Assembly: GCF_001513745.1 (NCBI RefSeq)
Contig: NZ_CP013382.1
Location: 1,550,001-1,614,000, forward strand
Length of the DNA: 64,000 bases
Origin: Burkholderia humptydooensis
GTDB lineage: Bacteria; Pseudomonadota; Gammaproteobacteria; Burkholderiales; Burkholderiaceae
Reading direction: 5' to 3'
Both the position numbers and the translations under genes were made by a program. Each line of letters starts with the position of its first letter. Positions within the stretch are counted from its first letter, which is position 1. Positions 1-7,796 of the stretch are shown here, piece after piece. The notes below the pieces were generated by a model. The model was not told the origin of the DNA. It worked only from the letters and a program-made list of their open reading frames with translations, and did no database searches.

Positions 1-1
1 C

Positions 2-685
2 ACGCCCGCCGACGTGTCGCCCGGGCTGCTGTGGCGTGCGACGCTCGCGTCGACCGGCTACGGGCTCCTGGCCGCCGTGCTCACGACGGCGCTCGCGCTG
101 CCGCTCGGGTTCCTGTCAGTGCGTCATCCGGGACGCATCGCGACCGCGCTCGAACGCCTCGCGTTCGTCGCGCAAGGCATGCCCGGCATCGTCGTCGCGC
201 TCGCGATCGTCTCGTTGACCGTGCGGCTGATGCAGCCGCTTTATCAGAGCGCGCCGATGCTGATCGCCGCTTACGCGATCCTGTTTCTGCCGCTTGCGCT
301 CGTCGGCGCGCGCGCGGCGCTCGCGCAGGCGCAGCCCCGTCTCGAGGAAACCGCGCGCGCGCTCGGCCTCACCTGGGCGCAAACCGCGTGGCGCGTGCTG
401 CTGCCGCTCGCCGCGCCCGGCCTCGGCGCAGCGGCGACGATGGTCTTCATCTCCGTCGTCACCGAGCTGAACGCGACGATCCTGCTGTCGCCGATCGGCA
501 CGCGCACCCTCGCGACGCAGGTCTGGAGCGATACGTCGACGCTCGCGTTCGCCGCCGCCGCGCCATACGCGGCGCTGCTCGTCGCGTTGTCGCTCGCCGC
601 GGCGGCGCTGCTGTTCGTGCTGCTCGGCGGTGCGCGCGCCGCCGGGCGGCGACGCATGACGTTCAAATTTTCTGCGAAACCATGA
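2..685 (+). CDS. Iron(III)-type ABC transporter permease, C-terminal part (5' truncated by window edge)
   Basis: This inner-membrane permease carries substrate, probably ferric iron or a similar ion, through the cytoplasmic membrane in partnership with the ATPase that follows. The frame is open from the first bases of the window, so the gene begins upstream and only 227 residues are visible. Several hydrophobic helices are seen. The cytoplasmic coupling (EAA) loop reads EETARALGLTWAQTAWRVLLP, which is typical of binding-protein-dependent permeases of the FbpB/SfuB class; those proteins are usually about 500-550 residues with two such halves. The stop codon overlaps the ATPase start as ATGA, so the two genes are translationally coupled. 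The substrate is inferred from family resemblance only, since the binding protein is outside the window. Confidence 0.8.
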   Translation, partial: TPADVSPGLLWRATLASTGYGLLAAVLTTALALPLGFLSVRHPGRIATALERLAFVAQGMPGIVVALAIVSLTVRLMQPLYQSAPMLIAAYAILFLPLALVGARAALAQAQPRLEETARALGLTWAQTAWRVLLPLAAPGLGAAATMVFISVVTELNATILLSPIGTRTLATQVWSDTSTLAFAAAAPYAALLVALSLAAAALLFVLLGGARAAGRRRMTFKFSAKP

Positions 686-1758
686 GCGAACTCCGAATCG
701 ACCGCGTGTGCAAATCCTTCGACGGCCACGCCGTACTGCACGACGTGAGTCTCGCCGTCGGGCGCGGCGCGCTGCTCGCGCTGCTCGGCCCGTCCGGCAG
801 CGGCAAGACGACGCTGCTTCGCATCCTGTGCGGTTTCGAGCGTGCGGAACGAGGAACCGTCGACATCGACGGGCAACGCGTCGCCGGCCCCGGCGTGCAC
901 GTGCCGCCCGAAGCGCGGCGCATCGGCTACGTGCCGCAGGAAGGCGCGCTGTTTCCGCATCTGTCGGTCGCGGACAACATCGCGTTCGGCCTGCCGCGCG
1001 CGCAGCGCCGCGCGCACCATCGCGTCGCCGAGCTGCTCGACATGGTCGGGCTGCCCGCCGCGTTCGCGCAGCGCGCGCCGCAACAGCTATCGGGCGGCCA
1101 GCAGCAGCGCGTCGCGCTCGCCCGCGCGCTTGCGCCGAAGCCGTCGCTCGTGATTCTCGACGAACCGTTCTCGTCGCTCGATGCGTCGCTGCGCCTCGAA
1201 ACGCGCGCGGCGGTCGTCGACGCGCTCGCGGCCGCGCGCGCGACCGCCGTGCTCGTCACGCACGATCAGCCCGAAGCGCTGTCGCTCGGCGACGAGGTCG
1301 CGGTGCTCTGGCATGGAAGGCTCGTGCAGACGGCGCGGCCCGAGACGCTGTATCGGCAGCCCGCGACGCGCGAACTCGCGATGTTCATCGGCGATGCGGT
1401 GCTGATCGAAGGCGTCGTGGAGCGCGGCTTCGTCGTCTGCGCGCTCGGATATCTGCCGCTTCGCGCGCCGCTGCCCGACGGCCCCGTCGATGCGCTGCTG
1501 CGCCCCGAACAGATTCGCGTGCGGCGCATGCACGAGCCGCGAGACGATTGCACGCATTGGCGCGACGCGATCGTGCTCGACGCGACGTTCGGCGGTCAGG
1601 ATGCCTATCTGGATGCGCAACTCGTCGACTTCCCCGGCGCGCGCGTGCGCGCTCGCGTGCCGGGATATCGGTGCCCGTCGGCGGGCGAGCGCATCGCGCT
1701 CGCGATCGACGACGACGTGATCGCGTATCCTCGTTGTCGTTCAACGAACGACTTGTAA
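682..1758 (+). CDS. Iron(III)-type ABC transporter ATP-binding protein (FbpC-like)
   Basis: This 358-residue ATPase powers the permease encoded just upstream. Walker A (GPSGSGKTT), the Q-loop region (GYVPQEGALFPHLSVADNI), the signature (LSGGQQQRVALARAL), Walker B (VILDEP) and the switch histidine (VLVTHD) are all intact. After about residue 240 a C-terminal regulatory domain follows (LLRPEQIRV motif, TOBE-like), as in FbpC/PotA-type importers. The ATG at 682 was chosen because it overlaps the permease stop by ATGA; the same frame is open further upstream but lies inside the permease gene. The Fbp assignment rests on the permease partner and on the GYVPQEGALFPHLSV block that FbpC proteins share. 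A thiamine or molybdate system is less likely. Confidence 0.85.
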   Translation: MSELRIDRVCKSFDGHAVLHDVSLAVGRGALLALLGPSGSGKTTLLRILCGFERAERGTVDIDGQRVAGPGVHVPPEARRIGYVPQEGALFPHLSVADNIAFGLPRAQRRAHHRVAELLDMVGLPAAFAQRAPQQLSGGQQQRVALARALAPKPSLVILDEPFSSLDASLRLETRAAVVDALAAARATAVLVTHDQPEALSLGDEVAVLWHGRLVQTARPETLYRQPATRELAMFIGDAVLIEGVVERGFVVCALGYLPLRAPLPDGPVDALLRPEQIRVRRMHEPRDDCTHWRDAIVLDATFGGQDAYLDAQLVDFPGARVRARVPGYRCPSAGERIALAIDDDVIAYPRCRSTNDL

Positions 1759-1955
1759 TATGCGGATCGCGCTCGATTGAAGCCGCATTTTCGTGCAAGG
1801 TCCTTCCGATACCGGACGCGCCTTCGGTTCGACCGCGATCATGCAGGGCAATCGCGCGGACCCAACAATGCGGAAGGCGGAACGGTCCTGGTCCCACGTG
1901 CATCAGCAGCGATGATGACGATGGCCGATCTCTTGTTGATGGCGCTCCAGAACTT

Positions 1956-2549
1956 TCAATCCACAATCACAATGCCCGGAATCTTTTCCAGCAGCCGCCT
2001 CAAGTCGTCCTGGCCGATCTTGTATTCTTTGGCAAAAACCTCGGCGTCCCCAAAAATCGCGTTGCACCGGGGAGGATTGTTCGTATAGACGCCCATTCGG
2101 ATGCCCATGTCGGCCGGCCAGGCCTGCGACATGACATAGTCCCTTGCGAGATACGGATTGACGATCGTGAAACGCGGCCATGCCGGGAAGCCGATTCGCT
2201 CGGGATCGCACTCGTAGACCCGCGAGTCATGTACCTTCGCCTGCGAGAAATCGCAATCCAGCGCCTTGCCCGGCAACGATTCGCTGTTGTTTCCGAAATC
2301 GCATCCGATGAAAGTTCCCGTGAACTTCACTCCGCTGAAGATTACCCGGTCGAACTGGAAATTCTTGAGCGCCTTTCTTTGGTTGAACACGCCGCCGACC
2401 ATCTCGGTATTGCTCGCGATCAGCGAGCGAGTCGTGCAGTCCGAATTGATCGTGCAATTCTCGAGCCTGAGGTTGGGCCCGAGCGTATGCACCTCCTTCG
2501 CATCCAGCTCTATCACCGAATCGCTGATTACCTGATTCCTCAGCTTCAT
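1956..2549 (-). CDS. Probable immunity protein for the adjacent RHS toxin (hypothetical, 197 aa)
   Basis: I do not recognise a named family. The first 110 residues have a loose repetitive character (LENCTINSD, DRVIFSGVKF, TGTFIGCDFG, KALDCDFSQAKVHDSRV) that resembles a degenerate pentapeptide-repeat or short beta-helix fold. The rest looks globular, with no signal peptide or membrane segment, so it should be cytoplasmic. The gene starts 9 bases after the RHS toxin stop on the same strand. Its base composition is visibly lower in G+C than the neighbouring conserved genes, as is the toxin tip. A small, low-GC gene directly after a variable RHS C-terminus is the standard position of the cognate immunity gene, which is the basis of the call. 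The function itself is an inference. Confidence 0.6.
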   Translation of the reverse strand: MKLRNQVISDSVIELDAKEVHTLGPNLRLENCTINSDCTTRSLIASNTEMVGGVFNQRKALKNFQFDRVIFSGVKFTGTFIGCDFGNNSESLPGKALDCDFSQAKVHDSRVYECDPERIGFPAWPRFTIVNPYLARDYVMSQAWPADMGIRMGVYTNNPPRCNAIFGDAEVFAKEYKIGQDDLRRLLEKIPGIVIVD

Positions 2550-2558
2550 TCCGCCTTC

Positions 2559-5500
2559 CTAGAAAGTGATCATTCTGAAAACAACATCGGACATCCGCAT
2601 CGCGTGCGTGTCCATGTTGCTATTGCTGCCCGACATGATGTCATAACTCAGCCCCGTATTCGGATCGACCGCATCGACCCCGACGCGATTCCAGTCCAGA
2701 TCCAGTCCCGCGATGTCCGGATCACTCCTGACCTGAGATTCGATCCAGCGCCCCTTGGCTTGCTGCTGCAGCAGATTCGCGCGCCAGTACTCGCCCGATG
2801 CTCTAGCGCTTTCGATCGCATTGCTTTCCGCCGGCGTGAGGTTCGACGTGCTCCAGCGGGCAGCGGCGTTGTCGGTCGCATCCTGGAGCTTCTTGCCGAC
2901 CGGGTCCGATTCGGGAATGACCTCCGTCGGACTCTTGCCTTTCGGCACGTTCCAGCGTTGGCCGTCGTAATCGACCTGCTTGTTGCCCGCCCGATGATTT
3001 TTCACCGTATCGTATCCCTGCAGACCGAACGGATCACCCCATTGCATCGGATCGTGCACATAGGCGTGCGTCCGCAGCCCGCCGGCCAGCCCGACCGGAT
3101 CGGCGCTGAGATACTGGCCCGTCGACGGATCGTAGTAACGGTGCAAGTTGTAGTGCAGGCCGCTTTCCTCGTCTGCCCACTGCCCCGGGAATCGCAGTTC
3201 GCAGTCCGGCGGATCGAATTCATCGCCGTCCCGATGACCCAGTCGCAATTGCTCGCGCACCGCGCTGCGCAGGGAATCGCGGCCGTCATCGCCCGCCGTG
3301 TCGCCCCACAGCGTCCGCCGCGCGCGCCACAATGCCCTGCCGTCGCTGCTGTACAGCGTATGCGGCGCGCCGTTGGGATCGCAAGCGAGCGGAAACCACT
3401 CGCTCGTCCGCGGATCAGGCTGATCGTCGAAGCGCAGCCGCTCCTGGGCCAACGCCACGTGGGTACTCGGTCGATAGTGCCAACGCTGGATATCGTGCCG
3501 CGATCCGTCGCGCTCGTCATAGGTGCGCCACGCCTCGATCATCCGGCTTCCGCACCATAGATAGGCGATGCGCTTCAGCCGGTTCCGAGGGGCGCCGTGC
3601 GTGCACACCTTGCTGATGCGGCGGCCGAACGCATCGTAGCGATACGCCCAGCGCTCGCCGCCGGGCGTCGTCACTTCTCTCAGGCGATCGAAATCATCCC
3701 AGCGATACCGCCATGCGCGAGGCCGGAAACCATTGCGCAGTTCGGTGCGCGCGACCATGCGCCCGCGGGCATCGTATTCGTAGACGTTCGGCCCGGCGCT
3801 GATCAGTTGATCGCCCCGGTAGTCATGCAAGCGGATTTCGCCGCCGTCGACCTGCTGCTCGGCCACATGGCCGAGCGGGTCATATCGGTAACGTTCGCGG
3901 CCGCTTCGACTTTCGGTGCGCTCGTGGTGCGCCTCGACCACCTGGCCGCGCGCGTCGTACCGCCAGCGGTCGGCTTCGATGGGCAAGCCCTTGCGCTCCT
4001 CCTGCATGCCGATGCAGCGGTCGGCGACATCCCATTCATAGTGCCGGGTGCGCTGCGGGCCGAAGGCTTCGGGCGGCACCTCGTCGTGCCAAGGCTGCGC
4101 CCCCAATGCCTGTCGGGCCAACCGGCTTCGCACGTCATGCGTCTGCCTCTGCGCAAAACCTTCCGGATGCCGGTCCGCCCATTCCGGCTGCCAGCTCCGC
4201 CGCTGCTCCGTCGGCAAGTAGCGGCGATCGCTTTCCTGTCCGAGCACGTCGTAGCCGAAGCGGAATTGGTGGCCGTTACTCTCGATCGCGTCGAGCTGGC
4301 CGGCGAGATCGTACTGCCACCGCGTCTGCCCGCTCGGCGTGCTGAGCGAGGCAGGCCGTCCCATCACGTCGTGCTCGTAGCGTATGGCCTGTCCGCCCTG
4401 GCTTTCTTCGATCAGCCTGAACGCATCGTCGTATTCCAGGCACACGTCGTTGTCCGCCCGCCACTCGTGCGCGGCGTCGCTCCGCTCCCAAACCTGGGCG
4501 CGAATCAGTTGCCCCCGCGATCCCCAGGCGAACGTATGCTTCTGCAGCGGACCGGCGAGCGAGATCAGCCGGTCTTGCGCATCGTATTCATGGCGCAGCA
4601 CGACGCCATCCGGCAGATGCTTTTCCGTGACCTGCCCCAGCCGATTGCGCACGTATCGCGTGCAGCGCCCGCTCCAGTCGGTCTCGGCGACCAGTTGGCC
4701 CGCCACGTCTCGCTCCAGCGTCCAGCGCTGCCCCAGGGCGTTCGTCACGCCGACCAGACGGGCAGCGCCGTCTCGATGATATTGGGTGACGGCCCCCGCG
4801 GGATCGGTGACGCTGCCGAGCAAATCGAATGCCCCCCACGTATAGCGGGTGCCGTGCCCCAGCGGATTGACCGCCTCTCGCAGCATGCCTTCCGAATCGT
4901 AGTGAAAGCGCGCAATCGCGCCGTCCGGATAGGTCATGCTGCTGAGCGTCTCGCGCGGATTGGACGGGCCGGGCTCATAGCGGTAGACAGTCCGATGACC
5001 AGCCGCATCGGTGCGGCTCGTCAGCCGGCCGTATCGGTCGCGACCGAGATGCGTGTGCCGGCCGAGCGGATCCGTCCATCGATCGGGGCGTCCCGCTTCG
5101 TCATGGCGCCATGCGTGCGTTGCGCCATCCGGATCGGTCCGGCTGATGAGCAGGCCGCGCGGGTCGTAGCGAAAGCGCGTCTCGCCGAGCGGCCCCTCGA
5201 ACGCAACCAGATTGCCCTCCGCGCTGAAATGCCAGTGCAGCGTGCCGAACGGATCGGTCCGCTCGATCAACTGCCCCGCCGCATTCCATCGATAGCGGCT
5301 CTCCCGTCCGTAGACGTCGACGATTTTCACGGGGCGCCCGCGCGCGTCGTATCGGTACTGGCTGATACGGCCGATCGGGTCCGTCCGCGCGGCCAGCCAG
5401 CCCCGCTCGTCGAAACTGGAGTGCGTCACCCGGCCCAGCGGGTCCTCCGACCGGATCAGCCGGTTCTCCGCATCGAACCAGCGCTGATACCGATGTCCGA

Positions 5501-7220
5501 GCGCGTCGATGTACGTCGTTCGCCGCTGCGCGTCGTCGTATTCGAAGCGATCGTCGTACAGCGCGGTATTCGTGCGAGTGGCGATCACCCGTCCGCGCTC
5601 GTCGTAGCGCAGCGCAACCTGGGTCGCGCCGCTGTCGCGCCAGTGATTCAGCCAGCCCTCGTCGGTATAGCCGAAATGAAATTCCCCCCGAAAGCGGCTG
5701 TGCACGTCGGTCAGGCGCTTGCCGTCGAAGCGATAGCGGACCAGCTCGCCCGCCCCGCCCGGCTGCTCCGACACGCTCTGCAACAGCCCTCGGGAATCGC
5801 AGGTGATCCACAGCGTCATCCCGCCGCTGTGCCGCACTTTGCAGAGGCGACCCAGCGCGTTGTATTCGAAATCGATCGTATTGCCGTTGCGGTCCTCGAT
5901 GCGGGTCAGACGGGCGACGTCGTCCTTCGGGCTCGCCGGCTCGAAAATCAGCGATTGCTGCGAGCGCTCGTCGAAAACGACGGCGCGCGCGCGGTTGCCG
6001 TGCAACGCGTAGTGCGGCGCCCAGAAGTTGATCGCATTGAACGGCTCGTGCGGAACCGGATAAACGAGTTGCTGGCCGTCCGCATCGAAGAACGTGACGG
6101 TGGCCGGGCCGTCCGACGGCTGCCGATATCGAAGGCGCTGCGACCAGTTGCAGATCCATCTGTCTCCGAGCAGCCCGTCGACCGGCTGCCGCCCCGCGTA
6201 GGCGCGGCAAAGCGTGAGCGGCAGCACGTGCGGCCACGTGAAATCCGTCCGGTAGTCGGCGTAATCGCCCGTCGCCATGTCGATCGGCTCGCCGAGCAGT
6301 TCCCGGAGCACGCCGTCCAGCAAGCCGCCTTCCTTGGTGGCCGAGCGCATCATGATGATGTCCGTGGCCGTCAGCACCAGTTGCTCGAGAAGCGACACGT
6401 TCGCGTCGATCTTGCCGAACGTGCCGGTCGTCTCGTCCGCGCTGATCGTCGCGCAGCCCTCCTGAATGACCGCCGAGCACGTGACCTTGTGGCCGATGCG
6501 CGCGAGCGGCAGGCCGTTGACGGATACGGTCAGGCTGCCCTGCGCGATCTGCGGCGGGGGCGTGCCGGGGTCCTTGCTGCACGCCACGGGATCGGTCACG
6601 CGGGCGACCCGCCACCCTTCGAACGAGACGTTCGGCGAGCCGTCCGCGATCGCGCCCGTCACCGAGCCGGTATGGCCGATACCCTTCGCCACCGCGGCGC
6701 CCACAAAGCCGCCCACCGCGCCTGCGACGAATCCGACGACGAATGGGCCGGCCGCCGCGATTGCGACGGCGGCGGCGCCGCCCGTCGCCACGATCGCGGC
6801 GGCCGCGGCGGCAATGGCCACGCCGACGGCGATCCCCGCAATCAGCCCCGTGAGCGCGCCGATGAATGCGTTCTCATGGACGATCTTGTGTCCGACGCGA
6901 GCCGGCGCCTTGCCGGGCTTCGCGACCACGGGAAGCCCCAACTTGCCCAGCACCCACGTGACCGGACGATCAGCGCCGACCGCCTCGGCCAGCGCGCCGC
7001 CGAGCATCGCCCCGCCGAGCGGCGCGATCACGCGTCCGGCGAAGCACTCGAACGTGCCGGCCGCCCATGCGTTCGTGCCAGCCGCGGCAACCTGCGCCGC
7101 GTTGATCGCGAGCCCCGCGTGGGACACGGCCTGGACCGCGTCCGCATTGCTGCCTCGCTGCGCGAGCGCGGCGAGCTTCTGCCGGCTGTCCGACGTCGCG
7201 CCACTCTGCACTTCGCCCAT
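2559..7220 (-). CDS. rhs: PAAR-RHS polymorphic toxin, type VI secretion effector
   Basis: This 1553-residue protein is a cargo effector carried on a VgrG spike. Residues 1-200 contain a prePAAR-like start and Ala/Gly-rich hydrophobic helices (about 58-86 and 117-190). A PAAR-type segment follows at about 205-265 (VARVTDPVACSKD ... ARIGHKVTC). YD/RHS repeats of the Y-D-x-x-G-R-x type run from about 330 to 1340 and should form the cocoon. The self-cleavage motif is present as DPVGL (1374-1378) and DPFGL (1396-1400). Everything after 1401 is the variable toxin tip of about 152 residues (2559-3017). That tip has W-I-E at 1494, GVDAVD at 1514-1519, YD at 1526-1527 and a conserved-looking H at 1539; these hint at a PD-(D/E)XK-like nuclease, but the usual lysine is absent. 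EagR and VgrG lie immediately upstream and the presumed immunity gene immediately downstream. Confidence 0.92.
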   Translation of the reverse strand: MGEVQSGATSDSRQKLAALAQRGSNADAVQAVSHAGLAINAAQVAAAGTNAWAAGTFECFAGRVIAPLGGAMLGGALAEAVGADRPVTWVLGKLGLPVVAKPGKAPARVGHKIVHENAFIGALTGLIAGIAVGVAIAAAAAAIVATGGAAAVAIAAAGPFVVGFVAGAVGGFVGAAVAKGIGHTGSVTGAIADGSPNVSFEGWRVARVTDPVACSKDPGTPPPQIAQGSLTVSVNGLPLARIGHKVTCSAVIQEGCATISADETTGTFGKIDANVSLLEQLVLTATDIIMMRSATKEGGLLDGVLRELLGEPIDMATGDYADYRTDFTWPHVLPLTLCRAYAGRQPVDGLLGDRWICNWSQRLRYRQPSDGPATVTFFDADGQQLVYPVPHEPFNAINFWAPHYALHGNRARAVVFDERSQQSLIFEPASPKDDVARLTRIEDRNGNTIDFEYNALGRLCKVRHSGGMTLWITCDSRGLLQSVSEQPGGAGELVRYRFDGKRLTDVHSRFRGEFHFGYTDEGWLNHWRDSGATQVALRYDERGRVIATRTNTALYDDRFEYDDAQRRTTYIDALGHRYQRWFDAENRLIRSEDPLGRVTHSSFDERGWLAARTDPIGRISQYRYDARGRPVKIVDVYGRESRYRWNAAGQLIERTDPFGTLHWHFSAEGNLVAFEGPLGETRFRYDPRGLLISRTDPDGATHAWRHDEAGRPDRWTDPLGRHTHLGRDRYGRLTSRTDAAGHRTVYRYEPGPSNPRETLSSMTYPDGAIARFHYDSEGMLREAVNPLGHGTRYTWGAFDLLGSVTDPAGAVTQYHRDGAARLVGVTNALGQRWTLERDVAGQLVAETDWSGRCTRYVRNRLGQVTEKHLPDGVVLRHEYDAQDRLISLAGPLQKHTFAWGSRGQLIRAQVWERSDAAHEWRADNDVCLEYDDAFRLIEESQGGQAIRYEHDVMGRPASLSTPSGQTRWQYDLAGQLDAIESNGHQFRFGYDVLGQESDRRYLPTEQRRSWQPEWADRHPEGFAQRQTHDVRSRLARQALGAQPWHDEVPPEAFGPQRTRHYEWDVADRCIGMQEERKGLPIEADRWRYDARGQVVEAHHERTESRSGRERYRYDPLGHVAEQQVDGGEIRLHDYRGDQLISAGPNVYEYDARGRMVARTELRNGFRPRAWRYRWDDFDRLREVTTPGGERWAYRYDAFGRRISKVCTHGAPRNRLKRIAYLWCGSRMIEAWRTYDERDGSRHDIQRWHYRPSTHVALAQERLRFDDQPDPRTSEWFPLACDPNGAPHTLYSSDGRALWRARRTLWGDTAGDDGRDSLRSAVREQLRLGHRDGDEFDPPDCELRFPGQWADEESGLHYNLHRYYDPSTGQYLSADPVGLAGGLRTHAYVHDPMQWGDPFGLQGYDTVKNHRAGNKQVDYDGQRWNVPKGKSPTEVIPESDPVGKKLQDATDNAAARWSTSNLTPAESNAIESARASGEYWRANLLQQQAKGRWIESQVRSDPDIAGLDLDWNRVGVDAVDPNTGLSYDIMSGSNSNMDTHAMRMSDVVFRMITF

Positions 7221-7271
7221 GAGATCCAGTTCCTTGCCAAGTGACCGGAAAAACGGCGTCGACCGGCTGCA

Positions 7272-7712
7272 TCACGAAGCCGGAAGTTGCGCGCTCCGAT
7301 GGAATTTGAAGCTCGCCAACGCCGCGCCGATCTCCTCGCGGACGTGGTTCGGCAATTGGCCGGGGCTCGTGTAGGTCAGCGCCAGAACCAGTGGCGCATC
7401 GAGGACGATCACCGCCAACTGGTGAATGAGCAGGTCATCCTTGTTCCAGGTGAAGTCGAGAAACTGGCAGGGCCGCCCATCCAGCACGCCCGGCTCGTCG
7501 CGTTGCATTTGCAGCCCGCTCAGTTCCTTCCGATATTTCGCGCGTTGCACATTGACGTAATCGACGAATTCGACGCCGTAAGGCAGTTCGTCGCGCGTCA
7601 ACACGAGGTTGCTGCCCGTCACTTCCGCCATCGCCGGCAGCAATGCATTGACGCTTCGGTCCAGCCACTGACCGGGCAATTCCAGATGTCCTTCGTTCAC
7701 CGAATAACGCAT
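7272..7712 (-). CDS. EagR-type (DUF1795/DcrB-like) T6SS effector chaperone
   Basis: This 146-residue cytoplasmic protein belongs to the DUF1795/DcrB fold used by Eag chaperones. Characteristic features are the N-terminal strand MRYSVNEGHLELPGQWLDRS, the central FVDYVNVQRAKY segment and the C-terminal EEIGAALASFKF helix. In characterised systems EagR dimers bind the hydrophobic prePAAR helices of an RHS effector and help load it on VgrG. The gene sits between vgrG (84 bases upstream) and rhs (51 bases downstream) on the same strand, and that RHS protein has exactly such N-terminal helices, so the partnership is well supported by context. No signal peptide is present. Confidence 0.85.
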   Translation of the reverse strand: MRYSVNEGHLELPGQWLDRSVNALLPAMAEVTGSNLVLTRDELPYGVEFVDYVNVQRAKYRKELSGLQMQRDEPGVLDGRPCQFLDFTWNKDDLLIHQLAVIVLDAPLVLALTYTSPGQLPNHVREEIGAALASFKFHRSAQLPAS

Positions 7713-7796
7713 GTCATGCCTCGATGTCGCGCGTGCCGACGCACGCAGAAAGAAAGGAAGTCGAGATAATCCGCCGTCCGCCGCCCGGCCGGACGC

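Noticed and set aside
3597..7244. A 1215-codon open frame on the plus strand opposite the RHS gene
   Set aside because: Arg/Ala/Pro/Leu-rich composition, no ribosome site and no recognisable domain; it is the shadow of the long RHS gene in high-GC DNA.
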